64,000 nucleotides of DNA. It comes from Strigops habroptila. Lineage: Eukaryota > Chordata > Aves > Psittaciformes > Psittacidae. Location of the stretch: contig NC_046358.1 in NCBI RefSeq assembly GCF_004027225.2, positions 2,632,720 to 2,696,719 of the forward strand, given 5' to 3'. A program made the position numbers and the translations under genes. The first letter of the stretch is position 1, and every line of letters starts with the position of its first letter. Of this stretch, positions 47,993-61,103 are shown in pieces. The notes beneath the pieces were generated by a model. It was not told where the DNA came from. It did no database searches and worked only from the letters and a program-made list of their open reading frames with translations.

Positions 47993-50002
47993 TCCAGAAA
48001 ATGAATATTTTCTGGATATTCCTCTGTTTCTTCACTGAACTTTGTGCCAACCTCTGTAACCACTCATAAACAAAAACCATTCTATCAAAATACTTAACAT
48101 GTATTTAGTTTTTTTCAAATGAGAGGAAGTGGAATCAGCTACATATGAACACCTACTTCTTCATAGTTGCCTGCAGATACCATTCAGTATCCTGTGAGTT
48201 GCAGAACACAGGTAGGAAACAGTGTTGTAGAAAATTCAGGGTGCAGTTTTATGTTACACTGAGTTCAGTCTAAGTTTAGGCTGCCAATGAAATGAGATCC
48301 TGTTTTCTCTGGGCCAGCCATGTGCTTCCACTGTTGGTGTTTGCTCTGGCAACTCTCTGGCTGTGGGCAAGTTGGATCAGTTTGCTGACTTAATGGAAAA
48401 CTTGATTTCAAAACTAAAACCAAGTTTTCCATTGGATTGGATTGCTGACCTGAGACAGTAAACTGCATAATGCTGTGTAAGATTGAGGCTGAGAATATGT
48501 ACCTTAGGGAAAAACGAAAATAGGATTTTACCTTTCAACAGCAGCCAGCATCATGTAAAGCCGTGACTTAGTTTATAAACTCTAAATCCATCTAGTTTAA
48601 ATATAGAGAATACTTAGGATCTTTTTATAACATCACTTGGCACCTACAGGATGAGATCCTGATTCTGTAGCACTGGATATGAACTGCCCTGGATGGTTAT
48701 AGCACACATACCAAAGCACTGGAATGGGTGGAATTTGAATAGGTAAATACAACATGCGTGGTATCACTGACTCACTCATTGCCAATGCATTACTTGCAGT
48801 ACCAGGCATATTACCTCATGGGTATTTCCTAGAGAAAAAGGAGATAAACATGGAAATTCCCTGCAGTAACCTCTTATCAGAGGGCATGGAACAAGTCCCT
48901 AAACACCTTTGACTGGACAAGCAGGCTTCTTCCTGCTGCAGCCCAGGTTAATGTTCTGGGTGAGTGCTTCTTTCTTCAAGTTGGTGACTGACTAAACAAG
49001 CAGGAAACTACAAATCCTTTACTCTCTCAGTTCCTGCGGACTAATCTCATCTTTTTGATTAATAATACATGAAGTAGTGGATGGGCACACTTTTTGTTTG
49101 TTTCTAGAAGCTTTATGCAAGATCTCATCTCACTCTGATCCACTTTGTTTCCATTCACTTTAATATAGATCAGGAGTAACTCTGAAGTTAAGGCATTTAC
49201 AGAGCATAATACTATCCTTTAACTTTACTCGTGGAAGTACTCCCTACAGGTAACCTGATCGGATATACCCTGCAGAATCAAGCTTTAAGTCATTGAAAAT
49301 TATGGTGGTTTGGACCAAGGTGTATTTATGGTGGGACCAGATACTGAAAGAATAATATGTGGTATCAAACATGTCATGGTACTTAAAATTGGAGGTAAAT
49401 TGTCAGAAATAGCATCTGTATCACTCTCCTACTCCTTGACAGTGGAAAACAGAGTAAAGGAATTAAGTTCCCATGTTCAGGAGAGCAGTAGCTCTACTTG
49501 CTTTACCATGGATCTGTGAGCAGACCCAGCCTGTGCATCTGCCCAGAGCAATTCTTATCACAGGGAGGAGTAAAACCACACTTAGCTGACCTTAACACAT
49601 GTTTAGGGGGACTGTTATAGAAATTCACTCTGCTTTGGGCACTCAAGAGCTGGAGCTCTACAGATCAATGGTCTTTATTACAGTAGCTAATAAAAAGAGC
49701 TTGATCAGGTTACCTTGCTTTGTAGCTGGTTCTTACATTTGTCTCTGTTAAGTGCTTTACTGCAAGGGCAAGCCAGTCCTGTGGCTGTGAGGGCAGCTGT
49801 GCAGCAACCCAAATGTGGAGGCATCACACCAACAGGAGTTTGCATTGAACAATCTAGTGAGAGCTGACCAGTAAATTCTCTCTTCCCAGCTATGCAAACA
49901 GGGCTGCAAATTTCCTCTGCCAGAGCACTCATTTTAACTGGCCTGAGCACATACATCATGATAAAATTATTAAAGAAATTGGCAAGATCATGCTATCAAA
50001 TA
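47993..50002. other. Intron 1 sequence with a possible ancient repeat trace
   Basis: Mostly unrecognised. At about 49110-49200, the motif GATCAGGAGTAACTCTGAAG resembles the interior of an old amniote repeat with similar GTAACTCC..TGAAGTCA wording; the match is weak. Confidence 0.3.
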
Positions 50003-50170
50003 TCATAGAATCATAGAATGGTTTCAGTTGGAAAGGAGCTTAAAGCTCATCCAGTTCCAAACCCCTTGCCACGGGCAGGGACACCTTCCACTAGAGCAGG
50101 TTGCTCCAAGCTCCATCCAACCTGGCCTCAAACACTGCCAGGGATGGGGCAGCCACAACTTCTTGGGGCC
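50003..50170 (-). repeat. CR1 LINE fragment
   Basis: Antisense 3' end (TATCATAGAATCATAGAATG) with CACCTTCCACTAGAGCAGG (subfamily B), truncated after GCCACAACTTCTTGGGG. Confidence 0.92.
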
Positions 50171-50460
50171 GTCCATTGGAAATCAGAATGACAATCCCAG
50201 TTTGGTGTATAAAACATGGCTTTGCAGAAATGTTCTATGGCCACAGTAAAAATCCAGCTTGCTTTTGTTCAGTTACAGAATCGAGGGATAACAAAATCAG
50301 AGTCACAACAGTGTAAGCAAGAGTAGAGTCTGTGCTTTGACTCTTGAGAAAGAGTAGGAAATTCAGGTTGATAATTCCTTTTGGTCCTTTGCACATACCA
50401 GAAGATGGGGAGTAGTTCTTAATAGTAGTGAATTTTACTGTAGCATTCAGAAATCCTTAT
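50171..50460. other. Spacer between two CR1 copies in the same orientation
   Basis: About 290 bp without recognised features. Confidence 0.4.
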
Positions 50461-50708
50461 GAATCACAGAATGGTTTGGGCTGGAAAGGACCTTAAGATC
50501 ATCCAGTTCCAACCCCCTGCCATGGGCACGGACACCTCACACTAGACCATGTCACCCAAGGCTCTGTCCAACCTGGCCTTGAACACTGCCAGGGATGGAG
50601 CATTTACCACTTCTTCGGGCAACCTGTTCCGGGGCCTCACCACCCTCACAGGGAAGAACTTCTTCCTTATATCTAACCTGAACTTTCCCTGTTTAAGTTT
50701 GAATCCAT
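50461..50708 (-). repeat. CR1 LINE fragment
   Basis: Antisense 3' end (AATCACAGAATGGTTTGGGC) with CTCACACTAGACCATGTCAC (subfamily A), truncated after GTTTAAGTTTGAATCC. Confidence 0.92.
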
Positions 50709-51545
50709 ATTTATTATGTATAATTATTGTATAAACCTCTTCTTTTCCCTAGCATAAAACTCCAGTTTTCCCTGTTTCATCAACCTTTTTCCTTACAATC
50801 ACTAGATTTCCTAATTTTCAGTTTTCAGGTCTGATCAATGAAAAGGGTAAATTGTAACAGTTGTTTTGATTTCTTTCAGTATAAACTCTAACCACAAATA
50901 CATGATATTGCCAAACAGGAAGCTAAAAAATGAGGGCAATGTGAAAGCTCTTGGTGTTGTAAGTGGAAGCCCTGCTCCCCAAAGGATAGAGCTATTTCAG
51001 GTTCCCCTTTTCAAATGGAGCATTACCACATATAATACAGCAACTATTTTGTTGGGAAGGTGTTTCATTACCAGCCTGGGCCTTGGAGGTGATGAGAGAA
51101 AATTTGTCTTGACCTTCCAGGGAAGCCATAAAAGAGGAATGATGCTTAAATAGTAAATGTCAGGGAGAAATGCCTAACGGTGTTGTTTTCATGACATCTG
51201 TGCATTGTTGTAGAAAGGACTGGAATATGGATCATTTCAAAAGCAGGAATATTTTCTATTGTTTCTTTGCATTTTGACCTTCCTCCTTCTCCTGGTTCAA
51301 TCCCTCTTCAAATAGGGTTTAATTTTTTTCCACAGGATGTGTGTTTTCCTGGTTTTCCCTTAGGACTGGAGCAAACCACAAAAAGCAGATTTGGAAAAAA
51401 AACCTGATTGTAAAGTACGGGTGATGGGATCAGGTTTTTATTTACTGTACTTTGCCATATGTGCAGGGTTTGGTATTGGTAGCCACACAAGAATGAATCT
51501 TGCCTGGAGAGAAGCTATATGGTGCCCTCATAGCAGCCTTGCAAG
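50709..51545. other. Intron 1 sequence without recognised features
   Basis: Non-coding; nothing recognised. Confidence 0.4.
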
Positions 51546-51834
51546 TATCTAAAGGGGGCCTACAAGGATGCTGCAGAGGGATTCTTCATCAGGGACTGTA
51601 GCAATAGGACAAGGGGTGATGGGTTCAAACTTATAGAGGGGAAGTTCAGGTTAGATATAAGGAAGAGATTCTTTACTGTGAGGGTGGTGAGGCACTGGCA
51701 CTGGTTGCCCAAAGAAGTGGTAAATGCTCCATCCTTGAGGGACATGGTCTAGTGTGAGGCATCCCTGCCCATGGCAGGGGGTTGAAACTGAATGATCTTG
51801 AGGTCCTTTCCAACCCAAACCATTCTATGAGTCT
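51546..51834 (+). repeat. CR1 LINE fragment with an internal deletion
   Basis: Sense copy from ATCTAAAGGGGGCCTACAAG to CATTCTATGAGTCTAC, subfamily A. The segment normally between ATGCTCCATC and GACATGGTCTAG (GGCAGTGTTCAAGGCC and neighbours, about 40 bp) is missing. Confidence 0.92.
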
Positions 51835-54800
51835 ACCTTCTCCCTTTGATGATCCTATGACAGTAGGAGCAATAATCATGTGGAAGAGAACACGCTGGAG
51901 TAGATACTATGACACATGGTCCTGCTTTGTATCGCTGCTCAGGGTTTGGGGTAGGAGTGCAGGTTGTTTTTAGATTTGGGTGTTGTGGGGGTTTTTTCTC
52001 CTCCCAAATTTAGATGTAATAGTTTTTATGACCAGCAGTTGAGGTCATATGTTCTGAAACTTATTACTCTGTAGTTGTGCTGTTTAGTCCCTTGTTGTAC
52101 TCCCAGTTCTTTCTCTGCTTCTGCTCTTTCCAATTGCTTTGGGAAAGGCTTATTTCCTCACTGAGTGATCTATGAAAAAACCCTGATTTTAATGGAAAAA
52201 TAAATTGCCCCAGAATAAATAGTCCATTAAACAATGTAATTTGTAAATCTTTCCTTCTAAACAAGTATGAGTGTTGCCATGTGTTTTTGTTCTCCTATTT
52301 TCTATTCCTCTAGATCTAATGGAGATGGACATTCTCTTTTGCCAAGAGAATGTAAATGCCCCCAAAGAATTGCTGATCTGGACAGAAAAAATGATTGTTA
52401 TGTTGAGCTTTATTAATGCTCCCAGGAACCCTTGTGTAGTGTTATCCATCATGCCAGAGTGTGGGAGTAACTTCTGATTGTATCTTGCTTGAGTGATCTG
52501 CTTCATTCACTGTGAAGTTTTACATCCTCAATCATTTCAGATACCGATCAATCAGATGGGTTTCTGTGGGTGGTTGACAGTCTTCATTTTACTCCTAACT
52601 GAAGTGTTTCTGTCCTTGGCTCAGACTCTTGGATGGAAGCAATGCCTTAGAGGAGTAAATGCTGCAAGTTATCAATGCTTTATTGTATCCTTACTTGTGT
52701 CAACTTGGTGTCTTGGACTCTGAAATTTAGAGTAATGCTTCTGGACACAAAAGGTTTGCAGTTATTAGAAGAGGTGCAAAGGGAAGCATTTAGGCAGCAA
52801 AACTCAACAGCAGGGAACTGAAGACACTGTGACATCTGAAGCGCAGTCAGTATCTGTGGAAGGGCTCCCAGCTGCTGAGCTCAGAATGCAGCACTAGTGG
52901 AGAGCCACTCCCTCTGGCAAAGATAAGAGACTATTGACAAGGAATTAAGCAGGATCTTGCCTCTTTTTGAAGTCAGTTTTTAACTTTGTATTCCCTTTGG
53001 GAAAGAAAAATCTAGATATGCTGGTCTTAAAATGTTGCCTGCACTAATTCTAGCTTGGAGATGAAGGAAGCACAAATGATGCTAAATACGCTACAAAAGA
53101 CTTTCTCCCCTTCACACAGAAGCTAGCTACTAACCCTTTACATCACGCTGCTTGTGTTTCTGAGGTTCCCCTCCTCCAAACATAGCTGGACTTCTCCCCT
53201 CTTCCCCCTCCATTTTCAATCTCACTTTTCCATAGTTCAGAGTCTTCGGTGGCTTCCCAATTCCAAACCCATTGCATTTGTGCAAACTGAGCACCTTCCA
53301 TCTAAGCTGCCCTCAGTGACCTTCTCTAAATCCTCTTTCCATTCCCAAGACTTTGCCATTCTATGCGATCAGATGCTGTTCTCCTCCTTTCTAGGCTCCC
53401 TTTCTTCACTGACTTCTCTTTCACCTTTTTACACCTCCTTTCCACATACTTGCAAATACGAGTGTATTGGAGTGTTGCTGCTTTATTTGGTTCTTTGTCT
53501 CTTCCCTATTATGGCCTTTTGCCAATAAAAAGCCCTTGGTAAATGTTTATGTGAGACATGGCTGTTATAAAACAACTTCTGGTGGCTGTCATATCCCTGG
53601 AGGTGTATGTGGACAGTGATGATGTGCTGCTGTGATTTCAGCCAAGGCTGGCACTGCTCAGTTTTGAACTGCACACCCAATAGTGTGCTGTCTGAATCTT
53701 GTCATCTCTGTATTGAGAAAATAGGTATCTAAAGTGATTTAATGAGTATTGATTGTTGGAGGTTTCAGATGACTCGTGTAAAATACAGGTCTGGGGGAGG
53801 GTGATAGATTATTTGTGAAAACAGAAACTTGATGAGTTGAGAGGACAGAAAATATGATTCATCTCTCAGTTCATGTCACTATTCTAAGCCTAGAAAAACA
53901 TTCAAGGAGTGGCTGTAACTTTAAGTGATCTCAGTTTAGAGCTGGTTTTGATCACTGGGAGATGTGCCAGTTCTCAGGGCTTCTGGAGAGCTTTGGTACC
54001 ATTTTGACATCATGATGACTGTACATAAGAAGGCCTAACAAGACTGTCAGTGCGGTGTCAAATCTATGTGTATATATGCTTATACATATAAAAAAGACTT
54101 AAAACTTTTCTTGTGGTCCTCTATCTCATGACAGATCAGTCTTTACAGTGTCACTCCTTGCATGTTTTCTCTGCTCTTTTTATTGTCAGTCCCTCAGTAA
54201 AGAGGTGGGTTTAGAGAAATTCTACCAATGTCTGTATTCAGATGATCACATTTATGCATGTTTCCTGTTGGCAGATAGTTGAGATAAGCAAAAGCATGTT
54301 CCAGATTGTAAGCTAGAAGGAGCAATCTTTGTTGCCTTTCAGCATTGCAATGGCAGTATGGATCATGTGGATCATGACAGCAGCCTGTTATGCAGTTTGT
54401 GATTTGGGTTTTTTCCCCTTCAATCAAATTGACAATGACAATACCATAACAAGTGACTTCCTGCAACTCTTTGCATGAAGTCAGAAGGCAGCTCAATCTG
54501 TACCATACATTTTATTAACAACAACAACACATCCTGATAACCAACCCATGTGGTTTTCCTCATTTCGTAGAATATAAGTCCCCATTTTATGAGGCTCCTC
54601 AATAGGGTCTATGGAACATCTGTATCATGAACATGAAGATGTTTAAATACAAAGATGTGACTCAAGTTTAATACTGATTTGCATAGACCTTAAGAAGAAT
54701 TAAACAGCCGTTTCCTCCAAAATTGCTTGCAGATAGTAGGAAGAAATGCCACAGCAGCTGTGAACACACTCCCTCTGAAGCCTTTTAAGTAGGTAATGTG

Positions 54801-57247
54801 GAAGTTAATACTGGGAGGCAGACAGTCAAATAAGCTCTAAATAGTTAAAAGCTGTCTCCATCTCATGATAAAAGAGTTACCAAAGCTCAGCTGGGCTGAC
54901 AGCCTTGTTGTGCTGAGCCACTGGAAGAAACTGAAGCTGTCCTGGTGTATGTTAGAGAGCTGTCTTGTTGCTTTTCTCACTGACAGTTGTGGAGTTGCGT
55001 GCTGAGCCTGTTTTCTTCTACTTAGGTGAACATCATGGAGTGTATGTGAGTTGTAGTCTCTGTTTTGAAAAGAGTTGCAGAATTTCACCTAGGAAGAGAG
55101 AATGTGTGGAGTTCATCCATACCTGAGAGGGATGCAGGAAGCCAGTGGGGGCAAAACTGGTCTCATCTCTGGGATATGTTCATCTCACTAGTGAAGACTT
55201 AGGTTTTGCATTAATTTCCTGAGTTCATCTCAGAAATGCAGTAGTAATTGCAGAGCCCCTATGTAATTCTGATGAATGGAATCTCCCTCATGCTCCCCTG
55301 CAGAGATCTTCAAATGCCATCTTGATACGGACTATGAACCAAGTTTTTTTGCTAAGAGATAAAAGTAAGTGCTGGTCACATGCAGGATTGCTATTATGAG
55401 TTTGTCTCACCTGTAAGCCTGATCAGCACTATACTGCATTTATGCATCTATTATGAATTAAGCTGGTTCATGCAGACCAGCCCTCCTGACTCTTCTATTG
55501 TTGTTCTTTTTCTGGCCTTTGTGTGCCTTTCTGTTTGCTGATGGTAAGTGCCTTCCATAGCATATGGCTCCAGAAGCATGGTGTCTACACAAAAACCACC
55601 CTGGAGAATAAGATAAAAAGATTCTGTGGGGGCAACTACACAGAAAGAATCTTCAAAGGAGTGATATGAAGAGCATCCCTTGAGACTTAACTCTTCTGAT
55701 CAGCTGAACAAACATGGGACCAGTTAATCTTTGTGGCCCACTGGTGAGTTCACAGTTTCTTTCAGAAGTTTCTGACTGAATGCAATGAAGAATCCTTGAA
55801 AGAAGCATTAGATGTATCCTACCTAGTGTGTTTGCTGTTGATGTGTGGGTAAAACACATCATGATGGTACAACAAAACGCATTATTGCTTCAGATGAGAA
55901 GCTCTTTGTAGTAGAAGCATGGCTTCTGTTTATAGGAACCTGGTGGCCTGGTAAAGGCCAGTTACTCTCTGGGATGCCAGCCAACATCATTCCTGGATTT
56001 ATGTAGCGTTGCCTTTCTCTAGCAGGCTTGTCTGTCAGGGCCGGTGCTTTCCCTTCAGAGGGTTTAATTTTGTCTCACTTTCTGAACACAAGGGAATAAA
56101 ACTTAGCCTCTTTATTCTTTTGTTCCCCCTCCATTGCCCATGTTAATGTAATTTGACAGCCTGGCGAATAGGATTTGTCAAATACTGTAACCTTAAGCAA
56201 CACAGATATTGAAAACTGTGCTTTAAATTTATCTAATCCAGATGTGAGAGCCAATAAAACGCTCAGATGAGACAAAATGTCAGGCTCTGTGGGGAGGAAA
56301 AGGGAGAAATACTATTTGCCACTTTTTTTTTCCACATAGCATAAAGTGCAGAGCAGGGTTCAATCAGTCATATTAGTCTCCAAGAGTAGAAGTAACTTTT
56401 GTCATTTCAGTGCTGGTAGGTGATAGTAAATATAATTAATAGCAAAATAGTGGATCTCACAAGACTTGTTAAGGAAAAGCAATTTTGGGCAGTGAGAAAG
56501 TGAAACTTGGTAGTTATTTATAGGAAGTTGCTGAGATGATCTTCAGCTCAGAATGGTAAAGTCTAATAAAGCAAATCCTGTAGTATCATGCATGAAATGG
56601 TTTGGTTACCTCTCTCCTCCTATCAATACAAGGCACATTTCTCTCACTTAGTAGTACTAACAAAAAAGCCACCAATTTAATGACTTTTACGTCTGTAGGA
56701 GTTACCCAGTCGGAATAAAGCAAAGAACTCCTAAAGAGTGGGGAGAATAAAGCTTGTCAGCTCTTGCTGCACGTGTGCTGAAGAAGTGAACTACAACATC
56801 CTATTTGGGAATTTCCCTTGTTCTACAAAATACCTTCTGAAATGATGTGCATAAACCAAGTTCTGTTTCTGCAATATTTATTCTCCTGTATGTAAGAGGA
56901 GCCTGAAAGATGTATAATAATTATCTTAAACTAATTCTCAGCTAAATCTCTTCATTCCCTCTGGTGACTTTTGTTTGGCAGAAAGAATGAAATAGTGAGT
57001 AATGCTAGGCAATAGTTGTCAAATAGTTCATTCTGCAAAAGTGCAATTTAATTTTAGCTACAAATGGGTATTCATCAAATTCAGGCCTAATAAGTAAGAT
57101 TAAGATTGGAAAGTTTAGAACATTTCCATTTTAAATTTAAAACGCAAAGATTTTGATGTCCATGTGAATTGCATTTTCGATTTGCCTGCATTTAGTATAA
57201 AAGCTGAAGAAACTTCCAATCAAAACAAAACAATTTTGGCTTTAAAA
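51835..57247. other. Long CR1-free stretch of intron 1
   Basis: About 5.4 kb. It includes a pyrimidine-rich segment at about 53155-53450, whose 124-codon open frame (53154-53528) looks compositional. Nothing else is recognised on either strand. Confidence 0.4.
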
Positions 57248-57491
57248 TGACAGAGGGCAGGTTTAAATTAGATATTAGGCAGAAGTTCTTCCTTGCGAGG
57301 GTGCTGAGGCGCTGGCACAGGGTGCCCAGAGAAGCTGTGGCTGCCCCATCCCTGGCAGTGTTCAAGGCCAGGTTGGACACAGGGGCTTGGAGCAACCTGC
57401 TCTAGTGGAAGGTGTCCCTGCCCGTGGCAGGGGGTTGGAACTGGATGAGCTTTAAGATCCCTTCCACCCCAAACTATTCCATGATTTTATG
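57248..57491 (+). repeat. CR1 LINE fragment
   Basis: Sense copy with AGGCAGAAGTTCTTCCTTGC, GTTGGACACAGGGGCTTGGA and GATGAGCTTTAAGATCCC (subfamily B), ending ATTCCATGATTTTATG. Confidence 0.92.
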
Positions 57492-58300
57492 TTTTTTAAC
57501 TTGATAGGAAGCCCAGAGTGGGATGCTCAGTTCAGTAAGTAAATGCTGGTGTTGAGAACAGTAACTTGTTTTGTCTGTATGGTATTGTTGTGGTATCATA
57601 AAATAAAATTAGGGTGTTCTTTGACTTATTTCCATTCTTTACCATATGAATTTGGTGTCTAGAAATAGGTTAGAAATTAAACTGTATTTAAAGCATCACC
57701 CTCAATTCCACTCTCAGAAAAAAACACTTTTCATATTTGAATGAAGTCAGACCTGAATCGAGACCATCTGTGGTTTTGATGACACAAAAACAAAGCATGT
57801 ATGATAAGATTGTGCAAATCCAACCCAACCACTGGCTTTGTGGGTCTGTAAATGATGATTTGCTGAAGTCAAAAGCTGTAGAAAGAACCTCAGAGGTTTA
57901 CTGGAAAAAAGGAATATGAGAAAATGCACATGTCGGAGGTTTTCTTACTCCTAAGATGCCAAATTAGAACAGCTAAGGGATGCAGCCTCTAATATCAGCA
58001 CAATTAATTAGATTAACTTCTCATGTTGGAGCCTTGTATTTTCTACTGCCACATGAAGTTAATGCACTATGAGACTGGGAAACAGAAGGCCTCAGCAAAG
58101 TTATTCAGTATTTCAATGACTTTCTGCATTGTTGTAGCGTGGAATTACCTTTACTCTGTATCTGTGATATCAGGTGGGTGCTACTTCTTACATCTGAAGG
58201 GAAGAGGTCTATTTTTTCATGTTTGCCAGCCTAATCGGTTATGATGTTTAAAGAGCCTCCTCAGGCCAATGTAAAGGCAAAGCTTTTATTAAAGATGATT
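57492..58300. other. Intron 1 sequence without recognised features
   Basis: Non-coding; nothing recognised. Confidence 0.4.
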
Positions 58301-58447
58301 ATAGAATCATAGACTGTTTTGGGTTGGAAGCGACTTTACAGCTCATCCAGTTCCAACCCCCTGCCACAGGCAGGGGCACCTTCCTCTGGACCAGGTTGCT
58401 TCAAACCCTGTCCAACCTGACCTTGAACACTGCCAGGGATGGAGCAT
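58301..58447 (-). repeat. CR1 LINE fragment, short
   Basis: Antisense 3' end (ATAGAATCATAGACTGTTTT) with CACCTTCCTCTGGACCAGG, a diverged subfamily B marker, truncated at GGGATGGAGCATTG. Confidence 0.9.
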
Positions 58448-60429
58448 TGTTGGAATGCAAGTTTGGGGCCAAGTCTGCAGTTTCTGCTGGAGTCTCCACG
58501 TATCCCAACATTTCCAGGCCATGCTTAGGGTGCATTTTGTGTGCAGCTAGGGTAGAAGTTCAGGCTATTGAACAGCAGCACTCTAATACACTTCTGCTTG
58601 CTAGTATGTGGAAAGGAGGTGTAAAAAGGTGAAAGGGAGCCTAGAAGGAAGGAGAATAGCATCTGATAGCATAAAATAACAAGTGTTGGGAATGGAGAGA
58701 GGATTTAGGGAAGGTCACTGAGGGCAGTTTAGGCGAAGGGTGCTCAGTTTGCACAAATGCAATGGGTTTGGAATTTGGGAAGCCACCAAAGACTCTGAAC
58801 TATGGAAAAGTGAGATTGAAAATGAAGGGGGAAGAGGAGAGAAGTCCAGCTACGTTTGGAGGAGGGGAACCTCAGAAACCCAAGCAGCATGATGTAAAGG
58901 CTTAGTGGCTTGCTTCTATGTCAAGAAATATATTACTACTAAAAGGGCAAAATTTGAGCAGATAAAATTTCATAGCCATGGATACTTTCCCTGCTAGAAA
59001 TGCAAGGTGCCATAGCTGTACTAGAGAGAGAGAATGCCCCCTAAGTTGTTCTGTCCATAGTTTTGTATATGCTGCCACAGATAAGTTTTTCCATCAGTCA
59101 CAGGTAATTCGGATGGAGACAACACTGCTGGAAGATGCCAGTGAAGGCACATCCACTTGAAAAACTTCCCTGTTTTTTAAACAATGCAGTATCTGTCTGC
59201 ATCCTGGCTCTCTGAAACCTCAGCATAACCAAGTACAAAGGTCTAAGTAGTAGAAGTGTGATTTAAAAGGCCCTGTCCCATTCAGCTGATCATATGATCC
59301 AGCCTCTTGGGTTCAGTTGATTCATTCATTAGCTGTTTAATCCATTCGTTTCTGCTGTGGTTCCATAAATCACATGCTTGCCAGAGTGGAGAGAGTTATT
59401 TGAAAGGATGGAAGATCTATTAAATAGAAATGAGAGTACATGTAAAACACTCACCCTACATAGTTGGGGGGAATGAACACTAGACTCTGTACAGTGCAGA
59501 GCAGAAACCCCAGCAAAACCTCAGCCACTTCCCCTCTTTCTTCTTAACGTAATAAACATGGTACAAGGCTATTCCCAAGAGGGACATACTGCAGCTTCCA
59601 GAAGTGGGGATGGCTTTCTTCTGTCATGCTCAGCTGTGGCTTTGTATGTTTTTCATCCAAATTACAACATGGTTTGAATCTAAACAGACATCAGTTCTGT
59701 ACGGCGAGCACATCAAATGTATGTTGAAAGGATAACAGGATGGCAGAAAGTAACGTAGCTCCCAAAGTGACCATGGGATAGTGCAGGAAAGAGGAGGGGG
59801 AATTGGAGTGAAGGGCTGAGCAGGGAATGGACCCCCTAAAGCAAAGCAACTAATGGAAAAAGCGGTCAATGAATAGAGGTATTGTATTCAATGTGGTGAA
59901 AGAGATTCCTCAGGGAAAGGTTAGTTTCCAGGATAAATGAAATCTCCCTTCAAATGGCGTTCTTCCCTGTCCAGACACAGGCATGACCATCACCTCTTAG
60001 GAAACAGAATTGAGGGTATTTATTGCTTCTGTTCTAATGTACATGATTCTACAAGTGTATTATTTTTGCCTTGGTCGGAAGGGCTGTGTCATCAGGAGAT
60101 TTTGCCTTTCTGGAAGATATTTTCTTCTAGGATCTCTCAAATATCTCCTCCAACTTTTTCTTCCAGCTTTTTATCCTTGCTGTTGGTGGAAGGTAGAGGC
60201 TTTTTCCACAGTCACTGCAAAACTCTATCTAGAGAACAGAGTCAAGACTGTCTGAATCTCCATATCTTGGTGTTTCTCCAGTTTCTTCACCTTCTGGGTG
60301 TACCAGATAACTTTTGGAAAGGAGATGGGTATGGAGAAGTGCTGGCTTTGGGATCCCTAGGATTATTTGTCCAGTGTGAGCTCACAAATTAGTATGGAAG
60401 TATTCACAAACCATGTAGATGAATCCCTC
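58448..60429. other. Intron 1 sequence without recognised features
   Basis: Non-coding. The 151-codon open frame at 59937-60392 has no known motif or splice support. Confidence 0.4.
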
Positions 60430-60527
60430 AGTGACATGCTTTAGTGGTGGTCTTGGCAGTCCTGGCGTAACGGTTGGACTTGATGATCTTAAAGGTCTTT
60501 TCCAACCTGATTGATTCTATGATTCTA
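60430..60527 (+). repeat. CR1 LINE 3' end, older subfamily
   Basis: Sense: GTGACATGCTTTAGTGG, GGTTGGACTTGATGATC, TTAAAGGTC and TTTTCCAACC, then GATTGATTCTATGATTCTAC. It is the same 3' end type as the fragment at 24096-24162. Confidence 0.85.
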
Positions 60528-60785
60528 CAGACAGAGGTTAAACAAATGCTTAAGAAGGCTGTCGCGAAGAGTTCATGGGACTGAGGAGGGAAGAAACAGA
60601 TGGGATACTTCTTCTGGCTGGCTCCAAGGCTGGAAAGCTGTATGATGTCACAGTGTCATTCTTGTGACATGGTGGGCTCTGTTTCTTTGACAGCTGTGTT
60701 TGGGTTTTGGATTTTTTTGTTTAAGAGATTGCTGTTATAATTACGAAGACAAATAACATAATCAGAAAGACCACTTCATTTTTAA
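60528..60785. other. Spacer between two CR1 copies
   Basis: No recognised features. Confidence 0.4.
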
Positions 60786-61103
60786 TAGAATCCCAGACTG
60801 GTTTGGGTTGGAAGGGACCTTAAAGCTCACCCAGTTCCAGCCCCCTACCACAGGAAAGGACACCTTCTACTAGACCAGGTTGCTCCAGGCCCCGTCCAAC
60901 CTGGCCTTGAACAATGTCAGGGATGGGGCAGCCACAGCTTCTCTGGGCACCCTGTGCCAGCACCTCAGCACCCTCACAGGGAAGAGCTCCTGCCTAAGAG
61001 CTCATCTCAGTTTCCCCGCTGGCAGGTTAAAGCCATTCCTCCTTGTCCTGTCCCTACAGGCCCTTGTCCAAAGTCTCTCTCCAGCTTTCTTGTAGGCCCC
61101 ATT
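60786..61103 (-). repeat. CR1 LINE fragment
   Basis: Antisense 3' end (TAGAATCCCAGACTGGTTTG) with CACCTTCTACTAGACCAGG (subfamily B) and the AGAGCTCATCTCAG UTR variant shared with 45876-46301. Confidence 0.92.

Noticed and set aside
53154..53528. 124-codon open frame in pyrimidine-rich DNA
   Set aside because: Ser/Phe/Leu-rich translation follows from the C/T composition. An old transposon remnant is possible but I could not match one.
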